A DNA stretch of 64,000 nt from Alkalihalobacterium elongatum. GTDB taxonomy: Bacteria > Bacillota > Bacilli > Bacillales > Bacillaceae_F. Below, piece by piece: positions 56,439-64,000 of this stretch (position 1 is the stretch's first letter; every line of letters starts with the position of its first letter). The position numbers and the translations under genes are program-made. The stretch is taken from positions 62,001 to 126,000 of the forward strand of contig NZ_WMKZ01000006.1 in the NCBI RefSeq assembly GCF_019024285.1. Reading direction: 5' to 3'. Under the pieces are notes generated by a model, which worked only from the letters and a program-made list of their open reading frames with translations, ran no database searches and was not told the DNA's origin.

Positions 56439-57296
56439 CTACATGGAATGACTATGGTCAAAAGCACTCCATAATGAAATAGTTTGTACCTTCTTTTTTA
56501 AATATCCTAGTTCATAAGCTAGTTGATAATAATAATTTAATCCTTTTAGCATTTGATTATTTAAGTCGTACGATAATCCTTGGAAATATTGTTCCCAGAA
56601 CAGGTTTGTTCCACCAAAGTTATTTTGAATACTTTTAATCATTGGTCGATATTTAATATCAATGCTTTTCATTTTACTATTGATAAATTGTTCGTATAAA
56701 AACCCTAGCTTCTCCGTCTCAGTCTGGAGCACTTCATTTCTTACTGCAAATACTGCGTAAGTCATAGGCAGACCAGTATGTTCATACCATAATTGTCCGA
56801 TATCATACATATAAAAGTGATCGGATTTATTCCACACGGTTTTAATCGCATCATCTCCTATGAGGAGACACGCATCGTGTTTTTCAAGCATCGTTTCAAA
56901 ATTTGGCTTCATAACTTCATAATCTACAGAAAACTCATAGAAACGTTCTAATATGATCTTAAGTAAATGTATAGTTGTTGCTGAACTTGATGTTAAAGCA
57001 ATTGACTTCTCGTTCAATTCTTCAATCGGTACTTTTGAAAATAAGAACAATGACCCTACGCTAGAATAAGCAGACACCGATAGATTCGGTAAAAGTGTAT
57101 AACGATCAAAATTTTCTCCATAGGCAAATGATGATATCCCACCTACATCAACTGCCCCGTTAGCCATACCACGGTTTAGTTCTGCTGGAATTTGTGGAAC
57201 GAAACGACAATCTAGATTGTTTAATTTTTCACGATCTAGATAATAGAAAATAGGTAGTATATTCGTATACGAAATTTCCCCAATGATTAATGTCAC
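56439..57296 (-). CDS. mqnA: Chorismate dehydratase MqnA (futalosine pathway)
   Basis: A 285-residue protein of the MqnA/MqnD periplasmic-binding fold. IGEISYTNILPIFYYLD, VPQIPAELNRGMANGAVDVGGISSFAYG, ALTSSSATTIHLLKIIL and LLIGDDAIK are typical of MqnA, which converts chorismate to 3-enolpyruvylbenzoate, the first futalosine-pathway step. MqnD is the alternative but TS[SE]SAT with this length suits MqnA. GTG 57296 starts behind GGGGGG and overlaps the ubiX stop (GTGA). B. subtilis has no such gene here and uses the OSB route instead. Confidence 0.88.
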   Translation of the reverse strand: MTLIIGEISYTNILPIFYYLDREKLNNLDCRFVPQIPAELNRGMANGAVDVGGISSFAYGENFDRYTLLPNLSVSAYSSVGSLFLFSKVPIEELNEKSIALTSSSATTIHLLKIILERFYEFSVDYEVMKPNFETMLEKHDACLLIGDDAIKTVWNKSDHFYMYDIGQLWYEHTGLPMTYAVFAVRNEVLQTETEKLGFLYEQFINSKMKSIDIKYRPMIKSIQNNFGGTNLFWEQYFQGLSYDLNNQMLKGLNYYYQLAYELGYLKKKVQTISLWSAFDHSHSM

Positions 57297-57898
57297 TTTT
57301 GATCCCCCCAACGGGTAAAAAGCTCGTGGCCTACACCTAGGCTATCTAATGCCTTGCCAACTACGAAATTAATTAGGTCATCCATTGATTTTGGCATCTG
57401 ATAAAAAGCAGGCATTGCTGGTAAAATTTTTCCGCCAACTTTTGATATTTTCAACATATTTTCTAAATGAATTTGATTTAACGGCGTTTCCCTTGGCACG
57501 ATGATTAGTCGGCGTCCTTCTTTCAACATTACATCAGAAGTCCGTTCTAACAAGTTTTTTGACGTACCATGAGCAATTCCAGCCATTGTTCCCATAGAAC
57601 ATGGTATAACAATCATTCCATCATTTTGGTAAGAACCACTAGCAATAGGGGCTGTGAAATCTTGAAGGGTATGATATAAAAACTGCTCATCATTTTCTCT
57701 AAATAATTGTTTTATTACTTCATTTCGTTCTGAAGTATCTAGTTCTAGTTCTTCACGAAAAACTTGCCACCCTGCTTCTGTTACTATTAAGTGAACTTTG
57801 TAATTTTGCCTTAGTAATTCTTGTACAAGCCTTACGCCATAAATCGCACCACTTGCTCCAGTAATACCAACCGTATAAATTCCATCGAATTTTTTCAT
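57293..57898 (-). CDS. ubiX: UbiX-like flavin prenyltransferase
   Basis: A 201-residue flavoprotein-fold enzyme that prenylates FMN, giving the cofactor for UbiD-type decarboxylases. GITGASGAIYGVRL (about 11-24), IPCSMGTMAGIAHGTSKNLLERTSDVMLKE and PRETPLNQIHLENML are diagnostic. In the futalosine pathway a UbiX/UbiD pair acts late on the naphthoate ring, which fits its place between mqnA and the UbiA-type gene. ATGA overlap with the mqnP stop. No UbiD-type gene is in the window. Confidence 0.92.
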   Translation of the reverse strand: MKKFDGIYTVGITGASGAIYGVRLVQELLRQNYKVHLIVTEAGWQVFREELELDTSERNEVIKQLFRENDEQFLYHTLQDFTAPIASGSYQNDGMIVIPCSMGTMAGIAHGTSKNLLERTSDVMLKEGRRLIIVPRETPLNQIHLENMLKISKVGGKILPAMPAFYQMPKSMDDLINFVVGKALDSLGVGHELFTRWGDQK

Positions 57899-58758
57899 AA
57901 TAGTAAGTCTCCTATAGTAAATACTAACATGACGATACTAATTATTCCATTCATTGGAAAGAATGCCACACCTACTTTAGATAAATCGTCCTCTGATATA
58001 ATCATATGCTCGTACACCATAATGCCACCTGCAATAAGGACGCCTACAAGATAAATCCAACTTAATGGACTTACAAAAAACATCGCTAACATTGATATAA
58101 AGCTTAAAACATGTAGACCTCTAGCAATTTGAAGTGCTTTTTTTATACCAAAATAACTAGGGATTGAATATAAGCCAACTTTCTTATCATAATCAGCATC
58201 TTGAGTTGCGTAAATAACATCAAAACCTGCAATCCAGAATACTACTGCTAGAAATAAAAATGCAGCAACCCATGGTAGTGTTCCAGTCGTACCAACCCAA
58301 CCTCCTAGAGGAGCGATACCAATTGTAATTCCTAAAACGATATGACAAGCCCATGTGAAACGCTTCGTATATGAATAAATAAACAAGAAAAACACAGCTA
58401 TTGGTAGTAAATAAACAGCTAATAAATTTAATTGATAAGAAGAATAAATTAAGAGTGCGAAAGATAAAACAGTAAACGCAATTACCTCTAGTTTTGAAAT
58501 TAGATTTGCGGGAATCGCACGGTCAGCTGTTCTTGGATTATGTTTATCGATTTTTTCGTCAATTAACCTGTTTAATGCCATAGCTGCACTTCTTGCCCCA
58601 ACCATTGCTAATGTGATCCATATCCACTGGTGAAGTGTCGGCCAAGAGCCGTTCACCATTATACTGCCTACAACTGCACCTAAAAATGCAAATGGCAAAG
58701 CAAATACCGTATGCTCGAATTTAATCATTTCCAAGATGATTTTTATTTTTCTAATCAC
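57895..58758 (-). CDS. mqnP: UbiA-family prenyltransferase, probable MqnP
   Basis: A 287-residue membrane enzyme with eight or nine helices. Aspartate-rich motifs: NRLIDEKIDKHNPRT (about 65) and YATQDADYDKKVGLYS (about 185). These bind prenyl diphosphate and magnesium. It is closer in style to 4-hydroxybenzoate octaprenyltransferases than to MenA; with mqnA and ubiX it is likely MqnP, which prenylates 1,4-dihydroxy-6-naphthoate. GTG 58758 is chosen (GGGG eight bases upstream, gap of 38 bases after menG). The frame from 58824 overlaps menG. Confidence 0.87.
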   Translation of the reverse strand: MIRKIKIILEMIKFEHTVFALPFAFLGAVVGSIMVNGSWPTLHQWIWITLAMVGARSAAMALNRLIDEKIDKHNPRTADRAIPANLISKLEVIAFTVLSFALLIYSSYQLNLLAVYLLPIAVFFLFIYSYTKRFTWACHIVLGITIGIAPLGGWVGTTGTLPWVAAFLFLAVVFWIAGFDVIYATQDADYDKKVGLYSIPSYFGIKKALQIARGLHVLSFISMLAMFFVSPLSWIYLVGVLIAGGIMVYEHMIISEDDLSKVGVAFFPMNGIISIVMLVFTIGDLLL

Positions 58759-58796
58759 TTTATTTTCCCCAATTCTACTTCTCTCTTTGAAGATTA

Positions 58797-59498
58797 CTAT
58801 TTTATTCCTAAGTGCATGGCGCAAACCCCGCCTGAATACGATTTAACTTGTACATCTTTAAAACCAGCTTGCCGGAACATATCTGCCAGTTTTTCTTTCC
58901 CTGGAAAATTCAAAGTCGATTCTTGCAACCATGAGTATTCATCATAACTTTTTGCAAAAATCTTACCGAATATAGGCATGATAAATTTAAAATAAAATAG
59001 ATATAATTGCTTAAATCCAATAAGTGTCGGTTGAGACGTCTCTAAACAAACGACTTTTCCACCTGGCTTAAGTACACGATTCATCTCTTTTAAAACAGTT
59101 ATATAATCAGGTACATTTCTTAAGCCAAACCCGATCGTCACATAATCAAATTGATTGTCTTCGAATGGAAGTTCCATCGCATTTCCATGTAGAAGTTCTA
59201 CTTGTGACAGTTTTGCATCATTAACTTTTTTCTCTCCAATTGTTAGCATATTCTTGCTAAAATCTAAACCGTAAACCTTTCCTTTAGGTCCAACAGCTTC
59301 TGCCATAGACATCGTCCAGTCCGCTGTTCCACAGCACACATCTAGAGCATGACTACCTTCTTTTACTTGAATTCTTTTCATTGTATCTTTACGCCAAGCT
59401 TTATGGCGTTGAAAACTTATAACAGAATTCATCATATCGTACTTTTTATAAATCGACTCAAAAACTTGGTGTACTCGTTGTTCTTTTGTTTGTGTCAT
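58797..59498 (-). CDS. menG: Demethylmenaquinone methyltransferase
   Basis: A 233-residue SAM-dependent enzyme (MenG/UbiE; MenH in older Bacillus naming) that makes the final methylation of menaquinone. [17 protein letters not shown] (about 20-36), [18 protein letters not shown] (SAM loop), GLDFSKNML and GFGLRNVPD are typical. It follows hepS by three bases and a good ribosome binding site (GAAGGG) precedes the ATG. Confidence 0.95.
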   Translation of the reverse strand: MTQTKEQRVHQVFESIYKKYDMMNSVISFQRHKAWRKDTMKRIQVKEGSHALDVCCGTADWTMSMAEAVGPKGKVYGLDFSKNMLTIGEKKVNDAKLSQVELLHGNAMELPFEDNQFDYVTIGFGLRNVPDYITVLKEMNRVLKPGGKVVCLETSQPTLIGFKQLYLFYFKFIMPIFGKIFAKSYDEYSWLQESTLNFPGKEKLADMFRQAGFKDVQVKSYSGGVCAMHLGIK

Positions 59499-59501
59499 TA
59501 T

Positions 59502-60308
59502 TTACCCTTCTTCCGCAACTTTTTCACTGTAGTTTAATGGCGAGAAAAGTCGTTCCATTTGTTTCATTATAACATCATGTTTAAGGATTGGGTCCTCCGA
59601 AATCTTCTCAATCCGTTCTTTAGACTGATAAATTTTACGATCAATAAGTGTTAATACCTCATCTTTTGTTAGGTTTCTTCGATCTGGAGTACTGTTTTTA
59701 TGGTCATTTAAGAGAGCTCGTATGATTGGTAACTTTCTTCCCTCTAACCATTGAGATCGTTCAAAGATCATTCTTTTTAAAAAGAAAAATTCAGAGATTA
59801 ATTGCTTCCATATAGATAATTTAAAATGTTCTGCTATGTTTTGAAGAATAGCAGATTCGATTGAGCTTATATCTCGCTGAACTCCTTCAAAGGTTAGGTT
59901 TTCATCTTGGTAGATATTCATTTTATGCTCATTGATCTCTTGAATGGATAAACTAAATAAGCGGATCATGGAAATTTGTCCCGCATTTGCCAGCAAATAA
60001 TAATACAAGCTGCTAAAATAATCACCAGCTAGTACAGTCAATTGACGATTTTTTTTCACATAGTCTGAATTAATTTTATTGAGGGAGACTTTTTCGTGTG
60101 TGTCTAGGGCTGCATCTACTAATGTGGAAGCTAATGCAAAATCTTTTATGTCCTTCGCAGGTAAATGCTCTGATAACATCGCATATAAGAATCGAAGCTT
60201 GTCTTCATCGATCATCGGTTTTTGTATATATTTTTGTAAAAATGTGTGTTCAGTGAGCGAAAAAAATTTTTGTTTACATTCGTTCACAATTTCATTAAAT
60301 TCATTCAT
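59502..60308 (-). CDS. hepS: Heptaprenyl diphosphate synthase component I
   Basis: A 268-residue helical protein matching HepS (GerCA), the non-catalytic subunit that sets the chain length of the HepS/HepT enzyme. DFALASTLVDAALDTHEKVS, VLAGDYFSSLYYYLLA and QEINEHKMNIY are the conserved stretches. It is first of hepS-menG-mqnP-ubiX-mqnA-hepT. A TATAAT lies about 70 bases upstream, but I saw no well-spaced -35. Confidence 0.92.
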   Translation of the reverse strand: MNEFNEIVNECKQKFFSLTEHTFLQKYIQKPMIDEDKLRFLYAMLSEHLPAKDIKDFALASTLVDAALDTHEKVSLNKINSDYVKKNRQLTVLAGDYFSSLYYYLLANAGQISMIRLFSLSIQEINEHKMNIYQDENLTFEGVQRDISSIESAILQNIAEHFKLSIWKQLISEFFFLKRMIFERSQWLEGRKLPIIRALLNDHKNSTPDRRNLTKDEVLTLIDRKIYQSKERIEKISEDPILKHDVIMKQMERLFSPLNYSEKVAEEG

Positions 60309-60470
60309 TTGTATAGTCCCCCGTTAATCTTTTGTTGCTCTCGTTATTTTTCTGTATTCATTAACGTCGAACTATATTATATCATAATTGTAAAACGTCA
60401 ATAAACACGTTTACAAAAAGTCGCTTTGTTTTCCTTATGGAAGCTGTACCTTTTTTATGAAATACTAAAA

Positions 60471-60492
60471 GAAAGCAGGTAAACCTGCTTTT
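60471..60492 (-). terminator. Terminator of folE-mtrB
   Basis: AAAGCAGGT/ACCTGCTTT stem with a two- to three-base loop beginning right at the mtrB stop, followed by TTCTTTTA on the minus strand. Confidence 0.7.
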
Positions 60493-60711
60493 CTAAACTT
60501 CTGTATCCATTTCACCATGACTTGTTTGAATAACTGCCTTCCCTCGTACTTTAATTGCAGAGGTGTGCTCTGTAAATTGTGCAATCATGACTTCACCTTT
60601 ATCAAGTTTTTCTAGATGGTGGAAGCGCGTATCAGAGCCTCTCGTTAAACCGATTACATTTACTCCGTCTTCCTTTGCTTTAATTAAAATAAAATCTTGT
60701 GCCGAACTCAT
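60493..60711 (-). CDS. mtrB: trp RNA-binding attenuation protein (TRAP)
   Basis: A 72-residue protein nearly identical in plan to B. subtilis Mtr[20 protein letters not shown], the RNA-binding K-x-R region [20 protein letters not shown] and [11 protein letters not shown]. Eleven subunits form a ring that binds tryptophan and (G/U)AG repeats in RNA. Its likely target is the leader at 50596-50649. AGGGGG precedes the ATG. It follows folE as in the B. subtilis mtrAB operon. Confidence 0.97.
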   Translation of the reverse strand: MSSAQDFILIKAKEDGVNVIGLTRGSDTRFHHLEKLDKGEVMIAQFTEHTSAIKVRGKAVIQTSHGEMDTEV

Positions 60712-60808
60712 TCAAAAGCCCCCTTCTAGGTCTTTTATTTCTTAAGAGCTTTAATATAAATAAACTATCCCTTATTCCTTCCTATTTGTCAATGACACAA
60801 AGTACTAC

Positions 60809-61378
60809 TTAATCTTTAATAAAAGATAATACTTCAGCACGCGCTGATGCATCTTCAGCAAACGTTCCTCTTACAGCGGAAGTAACGGTTTTAGATCCCG
60901 GTTTTCTAACACCACGCATTGTCATACACATATGCTCTGCTTCTACCACGACAATTACGCCATGAGGTTCTAACTCACTAACCAACGAATCTGCAATCGT
61001 TGAAGTAATTCTTTCTTGTAATTGAGGTCTTCTTGCAACAGCATCAACCGCACGAGCTAGCTTACTTAAGCCCGTTACTTTTCCACCTCGTGGAATATAG
61101 CCAACATGCGCTTTTCCAAAGAAAGGCACTAAATGGTGTTCGCACATTGAGAAAAATGGAATATCCTTAACAAGTACGATCTCCTCGTGGTCTTCACCAA
61201 ATACTGTTTGAAAATGTTCAGCAGGGTTCTCGTTTAAGCCACTAAACACTTCAGCATACATTTTTGCCACTCGTTTAGGTGTATCTTGTAAGCCTTCGCG
61301 ACTTGGATCTTCACCAATTGCTTCAAGTATCATCGTAACTGCTTGTTGAATTTTTTCTAAGTCAAATTTATTATCCAA
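60809..61378 (-). CDS. folE: GTP cyclohydrolase I
   Basis: A 189-residue enzyme (MtrA in B. subtilis) that converts GTP to dihydroneopterin triphosphate for folate. [44 protein letters not shown] (zinc cysteine and histidines) and [15 protein letters not shown] (second zinc cysteine) are intact. TTG 61378 follows GGAGG by eight bases and gives the usual length; an ATG at 61393 would place that ribosome binding site inside the gene. Operon with mtrB. Confidence 0.93.
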   Translation of the reverse strand: MDNKFDLEKIQQAVTMILEAIGEDPSREGLQDTPKRVAKMYAEVFSGLNENPAEHFQTVFGEDHEEIVLVKDIPFFSMCEHHLVPFFGKAHVGYIPRGGKVTGLSKLARAVDAVARRPQLQERITSTIADSLVSELEPHGVIVVVEAEHMCMTMRGVRKPGSKTVTSAVRGTFAEDASARAEVLSFIKD

Positions 61379-61487
61379 TATAAATGCCTCCATTCAAAAC
61401 ACTATGAGTAAATCGTATTATGTAAGCTGAAGAAATTTTAGCATAAGCACTACCTGAAAAGCAAAAAAAATGTATCCACTACAACAA

Positions 61488-61533
61488 AATGGTGCCAGGC
61501 ACCTTTAGCGAGCTAAAGGTGCCTGGCACCATT
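61488..61533. repeat. GTGCCAGGCACC-type repeated hairpin, copy 2 (terminator after spoIVA)
   Basis: A perfect 21-bp inverted repeat (61488-61508 with 61513-61533, loop CGAG). It shares AATGGTGCCAGGCACCTTT with copy 1. It lies 25 bases after the spoIVA stop, so it probably stops transcription. Confidence 0.85.
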
Positions 61534-61557
61534 ATTTATTAATGTTTTTTCTTATTT

Positions 61558-63036
61558 TTAGAGAATGATGGCAATTAATCCGCCAGATCCTTCGTTGATA
61601 ATTCTTTCGAGTGTTTCTTTTAGCTTGTAACGCGCATTTTCTGGCATCAATGAAAGTTTTGCTTGAATACCTTCTCTTACGATCGAATTCAGTGATCTTC
61701 CAAAAATGTCAGACTCCCAAATGGATAGTGGGTTATCCTCGAAGTCTTGCATTAGATAACGAACAAGCTCTTCACTTTGCTTTTCTGTACCAATAATCGG
61801 CGCAAACTCTGACTCCACATCAACTTTAATCATATGAATTGATGGAGCAACTGCTTTTAAACGGACACCAAATCTTGATCCCTGACGAATAATTTCTGGT
61901 TCATCTAAGCTCATATCGGTAATTGCAGGTGCAGCGATACCGTAACCTGTTTGTTTTACCATTCTTAAGGCTTCAGAAACCTGATCATACTCTGCCTTCG
62001 CATGGGCAAAATCTTGCATCAATTGAAGCAAATGATCTTTACCACGAATTTCTACACCGACCACTTCTTTTAGAATTTGGTCATATAAGTCATCTGGAGC
62101 ATAAAGGTCAATTTCAGCTACACCTTGCCCCATCTCTATTCCTGCAAGCCCAGCTTGATCAATGAAATCATATTCTCCAAATTGTCCAACAACACGGTCA
62201 ACATCACGAAGACGTTTAATGTCTTTTACTGTACTTCTTACAGCTTCTTCGTAACTTTGACGAAGCCAGTGCTCTTCTTTTAATACCATTACCCAGCTCG
62301 GTAGATTTACATTTACTTCATGAACTGGGAATTCAAATAATACTTCTCTTAAGACATTGTTAATATCACTATCTGTCATACTTTCAATGCTCATCGCAAG
62401 TACAGGCACGTCATGTCGTTCATAGATTTCTTGACGAAGTAAATCTGTATCAGGATGATGTGGTCTAACACTATTAATTACAACGATAAACGGCTTTCCA
62501 ACTTCTTTTAATTCCTCAATAACTCGCTCTTCAGCTTCAAGGTAATCATGGCGAGGAATATCACCGATAGATCCATCCGTCGTAACAACAACACCTAAAG
62601 TTGAGTGCTCTTGAATAACTTTTCTCGTACCAATTTCTGCGGCTTCTTGAAATGGGATAGGTTCTTCATACCATGGCGTATTAATCATTCGAGGACCATT
62701 TTCATCCTCATATCCTTTCGCTCCTGGAACAGCATAACCTACACAATCTACTAAACGAACATTTACATCTAACCCTTCATCAACATGAATAGATACCGCT
62801 GAATTCGGAACGAACTTTGGTTCGGTTGTCATAATCGTTTTCCCAGCAGCACTTTGTGGCAACTCATCTTGCGCTCTTGCTTTGTCACCTTCATTTTCTA
62901 TGTTGGGGATTACAACAAGTTCCATAAACTTTTTTATAAAGGTAGATTTACCTGTTCGAACTGCCCCTACCACTCCTAGGTAAATATCGCCACCCGTACG
63001 TTCAGCAATATCTTTGAAAATATCAATCTTTTCCAC
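61558..63036 (-). CDS. spoIVA: Stage IV sporulation protein A (SpoIVA)
   Basis: A 492-residue ATPase that forms the basement layer of the spore coat. The Walker A motif is GVVGAVRTGKSTFIKKF (about 23-39); LVDCVGYAVPGAKG (about 95) and VVINSVRPHHP (about 190) follow, and the C-terminal anchor ends GSGGLIAIIL. Length equals B. subtilis SpoIVA (492). It starts with GTG at 63036 behind GGGAGGGG. Made in the mother cell under sigma-E in B. subtilis; a candidate site lies upstream. Confidence 0.97.
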   Translation of the reverse strand: MEKIDIFKDIAERTGGDIYLGVVGAVRTGKSTFIKKFMELVVIPNIENEGDKARAQDELPQSAAGKTIMTTEPKFVPNSAVSIHVDEGLDVNVRLVDCVGYAVPGAKGYEDENGPRMINTPWYEEPIPFQEAAEIGTRKVIQEHSTLGVVVTTDGSIGDIPRHDYLEAEERVIEELKEVGKPFIVVINSVRPHHPDTDLLRQEIYERHDVPVLAMSIESMTDSDINNVLREVLFEFPVHEVNVNLPSWVMVLKEEHWLRQSYEEAVRSTVKDIKRLRDVDRVVGQFGEYDFIDQAGLAGIEMGQGVAEIDLYAPDDLYDQILKEVVGVEIRGKDHLLQLMQDFAHAKAEYDQVSEALRMVKQTGYGIAAPAITDMSLDEPEIIRQGSRFGVRLKAVAPSIHMIKVDVESEFAPIIGTEKQSEELVRYLMQDFEDNPLSIWESDIFGRSLNSIVREGIQAKLSLMPENARYKLKETLERIINEGSGGLIAIIL

Positions 63037-63105
63037 GTGATCCCCTCCCGATCATGTATAAATTTAGAAGTTTGCATTCTAGCACCGTAATTGTTGGACA
63101 TTACA

Positions 63106-63133
63106 TACTTATGTCGCTGTCCAAAAAATATGA
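63106..63133 (-). promoter_or_regulatory. Candidate sigma-E promoter of spoIVA
   Basis: Minus strand TCATATT (63127-63133) and CATAAGTA (63106-63113), 13 bases apart, resemble the sigma-E elements (kmATATT, CATACAnT). About 70 bases before the spoIVA start. The -10 differs at two positions. Confidence 0.4.
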
Positions 63134-63417
63134 CAACCCTTAATAAAAGAATAAAAATTTATAATAGATATGTGTTGCACGGTGTAGACAAACTCCATTA
63201 TTTATTATCGTTACGAAGAGTGCATTTTGAGTAAACCTATACAAATGCGCCTTCCTCTTGTATGTATATGACCATGTGGAGACTTTATAACCAATTAGCG
63301 AGAAAAAATAAGAAAACCCGAAAGTGTCTGTTTACTCCAGATTGGACACGCTTGATGGACTAATAGCAACACAGAGCTAATGACAGCTGGAGTTAGACCC
63401 CAAAGAAGAGAAATAAA

Positions 63418-63456
63418 AAGTGCTAGGCACCTAATAGTTTAGAGAGCCTAGCACTT
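63418..63456 (-). terminator. Terminator of the yphF-like gene; variant of the GTGCCAGGCACC hairpin
   Basis: AAGTGCTAGGC (63418-63428) pairs with GCCTAGCACTT (63446-63456), then TTTTTATTT on the minus strand. GTGCTAGGCACCT differs by one base from the core of copies 1 and 2. Confidence 0.75.
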
Positions 63457-63466
63457 AGTTTTATTT

Positions 63467-64000
63467 TTAGTTTGAAACCCTTCCATAGACTAAATCCATA
63501 AAATAATCAGGGTCCCCTTGCTCATTAATTGTGTAAGGAATTGAAAAAGCAGGAACAAAAGGCGAGTTTTCAACAAGAATTTCTCTAATATCATCACCAT
63601 AAGAATAGGAATGTTCAAATTCTTGCATTGCCATATTAAGGTCCATGCGATAATCAATTAAAATCTGACCACTATTATCAATTAATAGCGGTAAATAATT
63701 TCCAAAGTAAGGTGTTCTTACTGTTGGAGCTTCCCTGTAATTAAGTTTTTCAAATTGTAAAGTAAATAACCCAGTATCTATCATTTCGTCAATAGGCGCT
63801 AAATCATTTTTGCGCATATATTGATTTAGCTGCCCTTGTAACCTTTGAATTTCTCGCATTACAGATAAATCAAGGAGTTTCACTCCAACCTCTTCTTGCT
63901 CAACATTAACTAATACGTATTGATAAATCCCACCACTTTCAAATGAGTTTCCTGGTGGGTTTTGTAAATAACGTGGTACTAGTTGTCTAAAGTCTACAGG
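63467..64000 (-). CDS. yphF: YphF-like protein, N-terminus outside the window
   Basis: The open frame runs on beyond 63883 to the window edge without a stop, so the gene is truncated at its 5' end here; at least 177 residues are visible. VDFRQLVPRYLQNPPGNSFE and GGIYQYVLVNVE at the visible start, then EVGVKLLDLSVMREIQRL, do not look like an N-terminus. Position upstream of spoIVA and the sequence style suggest B. subtilis YphF, a probable lipoprotein of unknown function. The internal GTG 63883 is unlikely to be the real start. Confidence 0.6.
   Translation of the reverse strand, partial: PVDFRQLVPRYLQNPPGNSFESGGIYQYVLVNVEQEEVGVKLLDLSVMREIQRLQGQLNQYMRKNDLAPIDEMIDTGLFTLQFEKLNYREAPTVRTPYFGNYLPLLIDNSGQILIDYRMDLNMAMQEFEHSYSYGDDIREILVENSPFVPAFSIPYTINEQGDPDYFMDLVYGRVSN

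Larger units (their letters stand above)
63037..63466. other. 430-base gap between the yphF-like gene and spoIVA
   Basis: No convincing gene. A 33-codon plus-strand frame near 63263 lacks a ribosome binding site. The stretch holds the spoIVA promoter and, at its far end, the terminator of the yphF-like gene. Confidence 0.6.

Noticed and set aside
60376-60401. TTGACG and TATAAT before hepS as a promoter
   Set aside because: Only 14 bases separate the two elements, too short for sigma-A; hepS must have a promoter nearby but this pair is not convincing.
63263-63364. 33-codon plus-strand frame upstream of spoIVA
   Set aside because: No ribosome binding site, no recognisable family and overlaps low-complexity A-rich sequence.

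Overview
The window is a stretch of a low-GC, spore-forming Firmicute chromosome of the family Bacillaceae. Gene order follows the Bacillus subtilis region from yppC-recU-ponA to spoIVA almost gene for gene. Spore genes (sspM, racA, ypjB, spoIVA), bacillithiol synthesis (bshA), a three-gene menaquinol:cytochrome c reductase and a TRAP-controlled trp operon all fit this. Several differences point away from B. subtilis itself and toward alkaliphile-type relatives: a futalosine-type menaquinone cluster, no HU gene beside spoIVA, a dynamin gene next to ponA, and an extra amidohydrolase. No rRNA, tRNA, CRISPR, insertion sequence or prophage was seen. Nearly all genes are on the minus strand; the plus-strand exceptions are a TRIC-type channel, sspM, recU-ponA, a small sporulation-type ORF and ypjC.

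Layout. 1-4 kb: TRIC channel, sulfurtransferase, yppE, racA, sspM, yppC. 4-11 kb: recU-ponA and a double dynamin (dynA). 11-19.4 kb: ypoC-nth-dnaD, asnS, aspB-ypmB-ypmA, a small ORF behind a sporulation-like promoter, an MTA/SAH deaminase and a metallo-beta-lactamase-fold lipoprotein that lacks its metal ligands. 19.5-31 kb: dinG, a TPR protein, panBCD, birA, cca, bshA, mgsA, dapB, ypjD. 31-40 kb: ypjC, a YugP-type peptidase, ypjB, ypjA, qcrABC, ypiFBA and an unrecognised protein. 40-53.4 kb: the aromatic supra-operon aroC-aroB-aroH, trpEDCFBA, hisC-tyrA-aroA. 53.6-64 kb: cheR, ndk, the menaquinone/heptaprenyl cluster hepS-menG-mqnP-ubiX-mqnA-hepT, mtrB (TRAP), folE, spoIVA and a truncated yphF-like gene.

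How it works together. Chorismate made by aroA/aroC feeds trpE, tyrA/aroH and, through MqnA, menaquinone. Menaquinone carries its heptaprenyl tail from HepS/HepT and is the electron donor to QcrABC. TRAP (mtrB) is encoded about 10 kb from its probable RNA target, a run of (G/U)AG triplets in the trpE leader.

The most noteworthy non-coding signals are a folded leader with a three-way junction and an attenuator-like terminator before panBCD, the triplet-rich trp leader, and two families of repeated hairpins. All product calls come from reading the sequence and from family knowledge; no database search was run. Many starts were moved inward from the longest open frame to the codon behind a good ribosome binding site.
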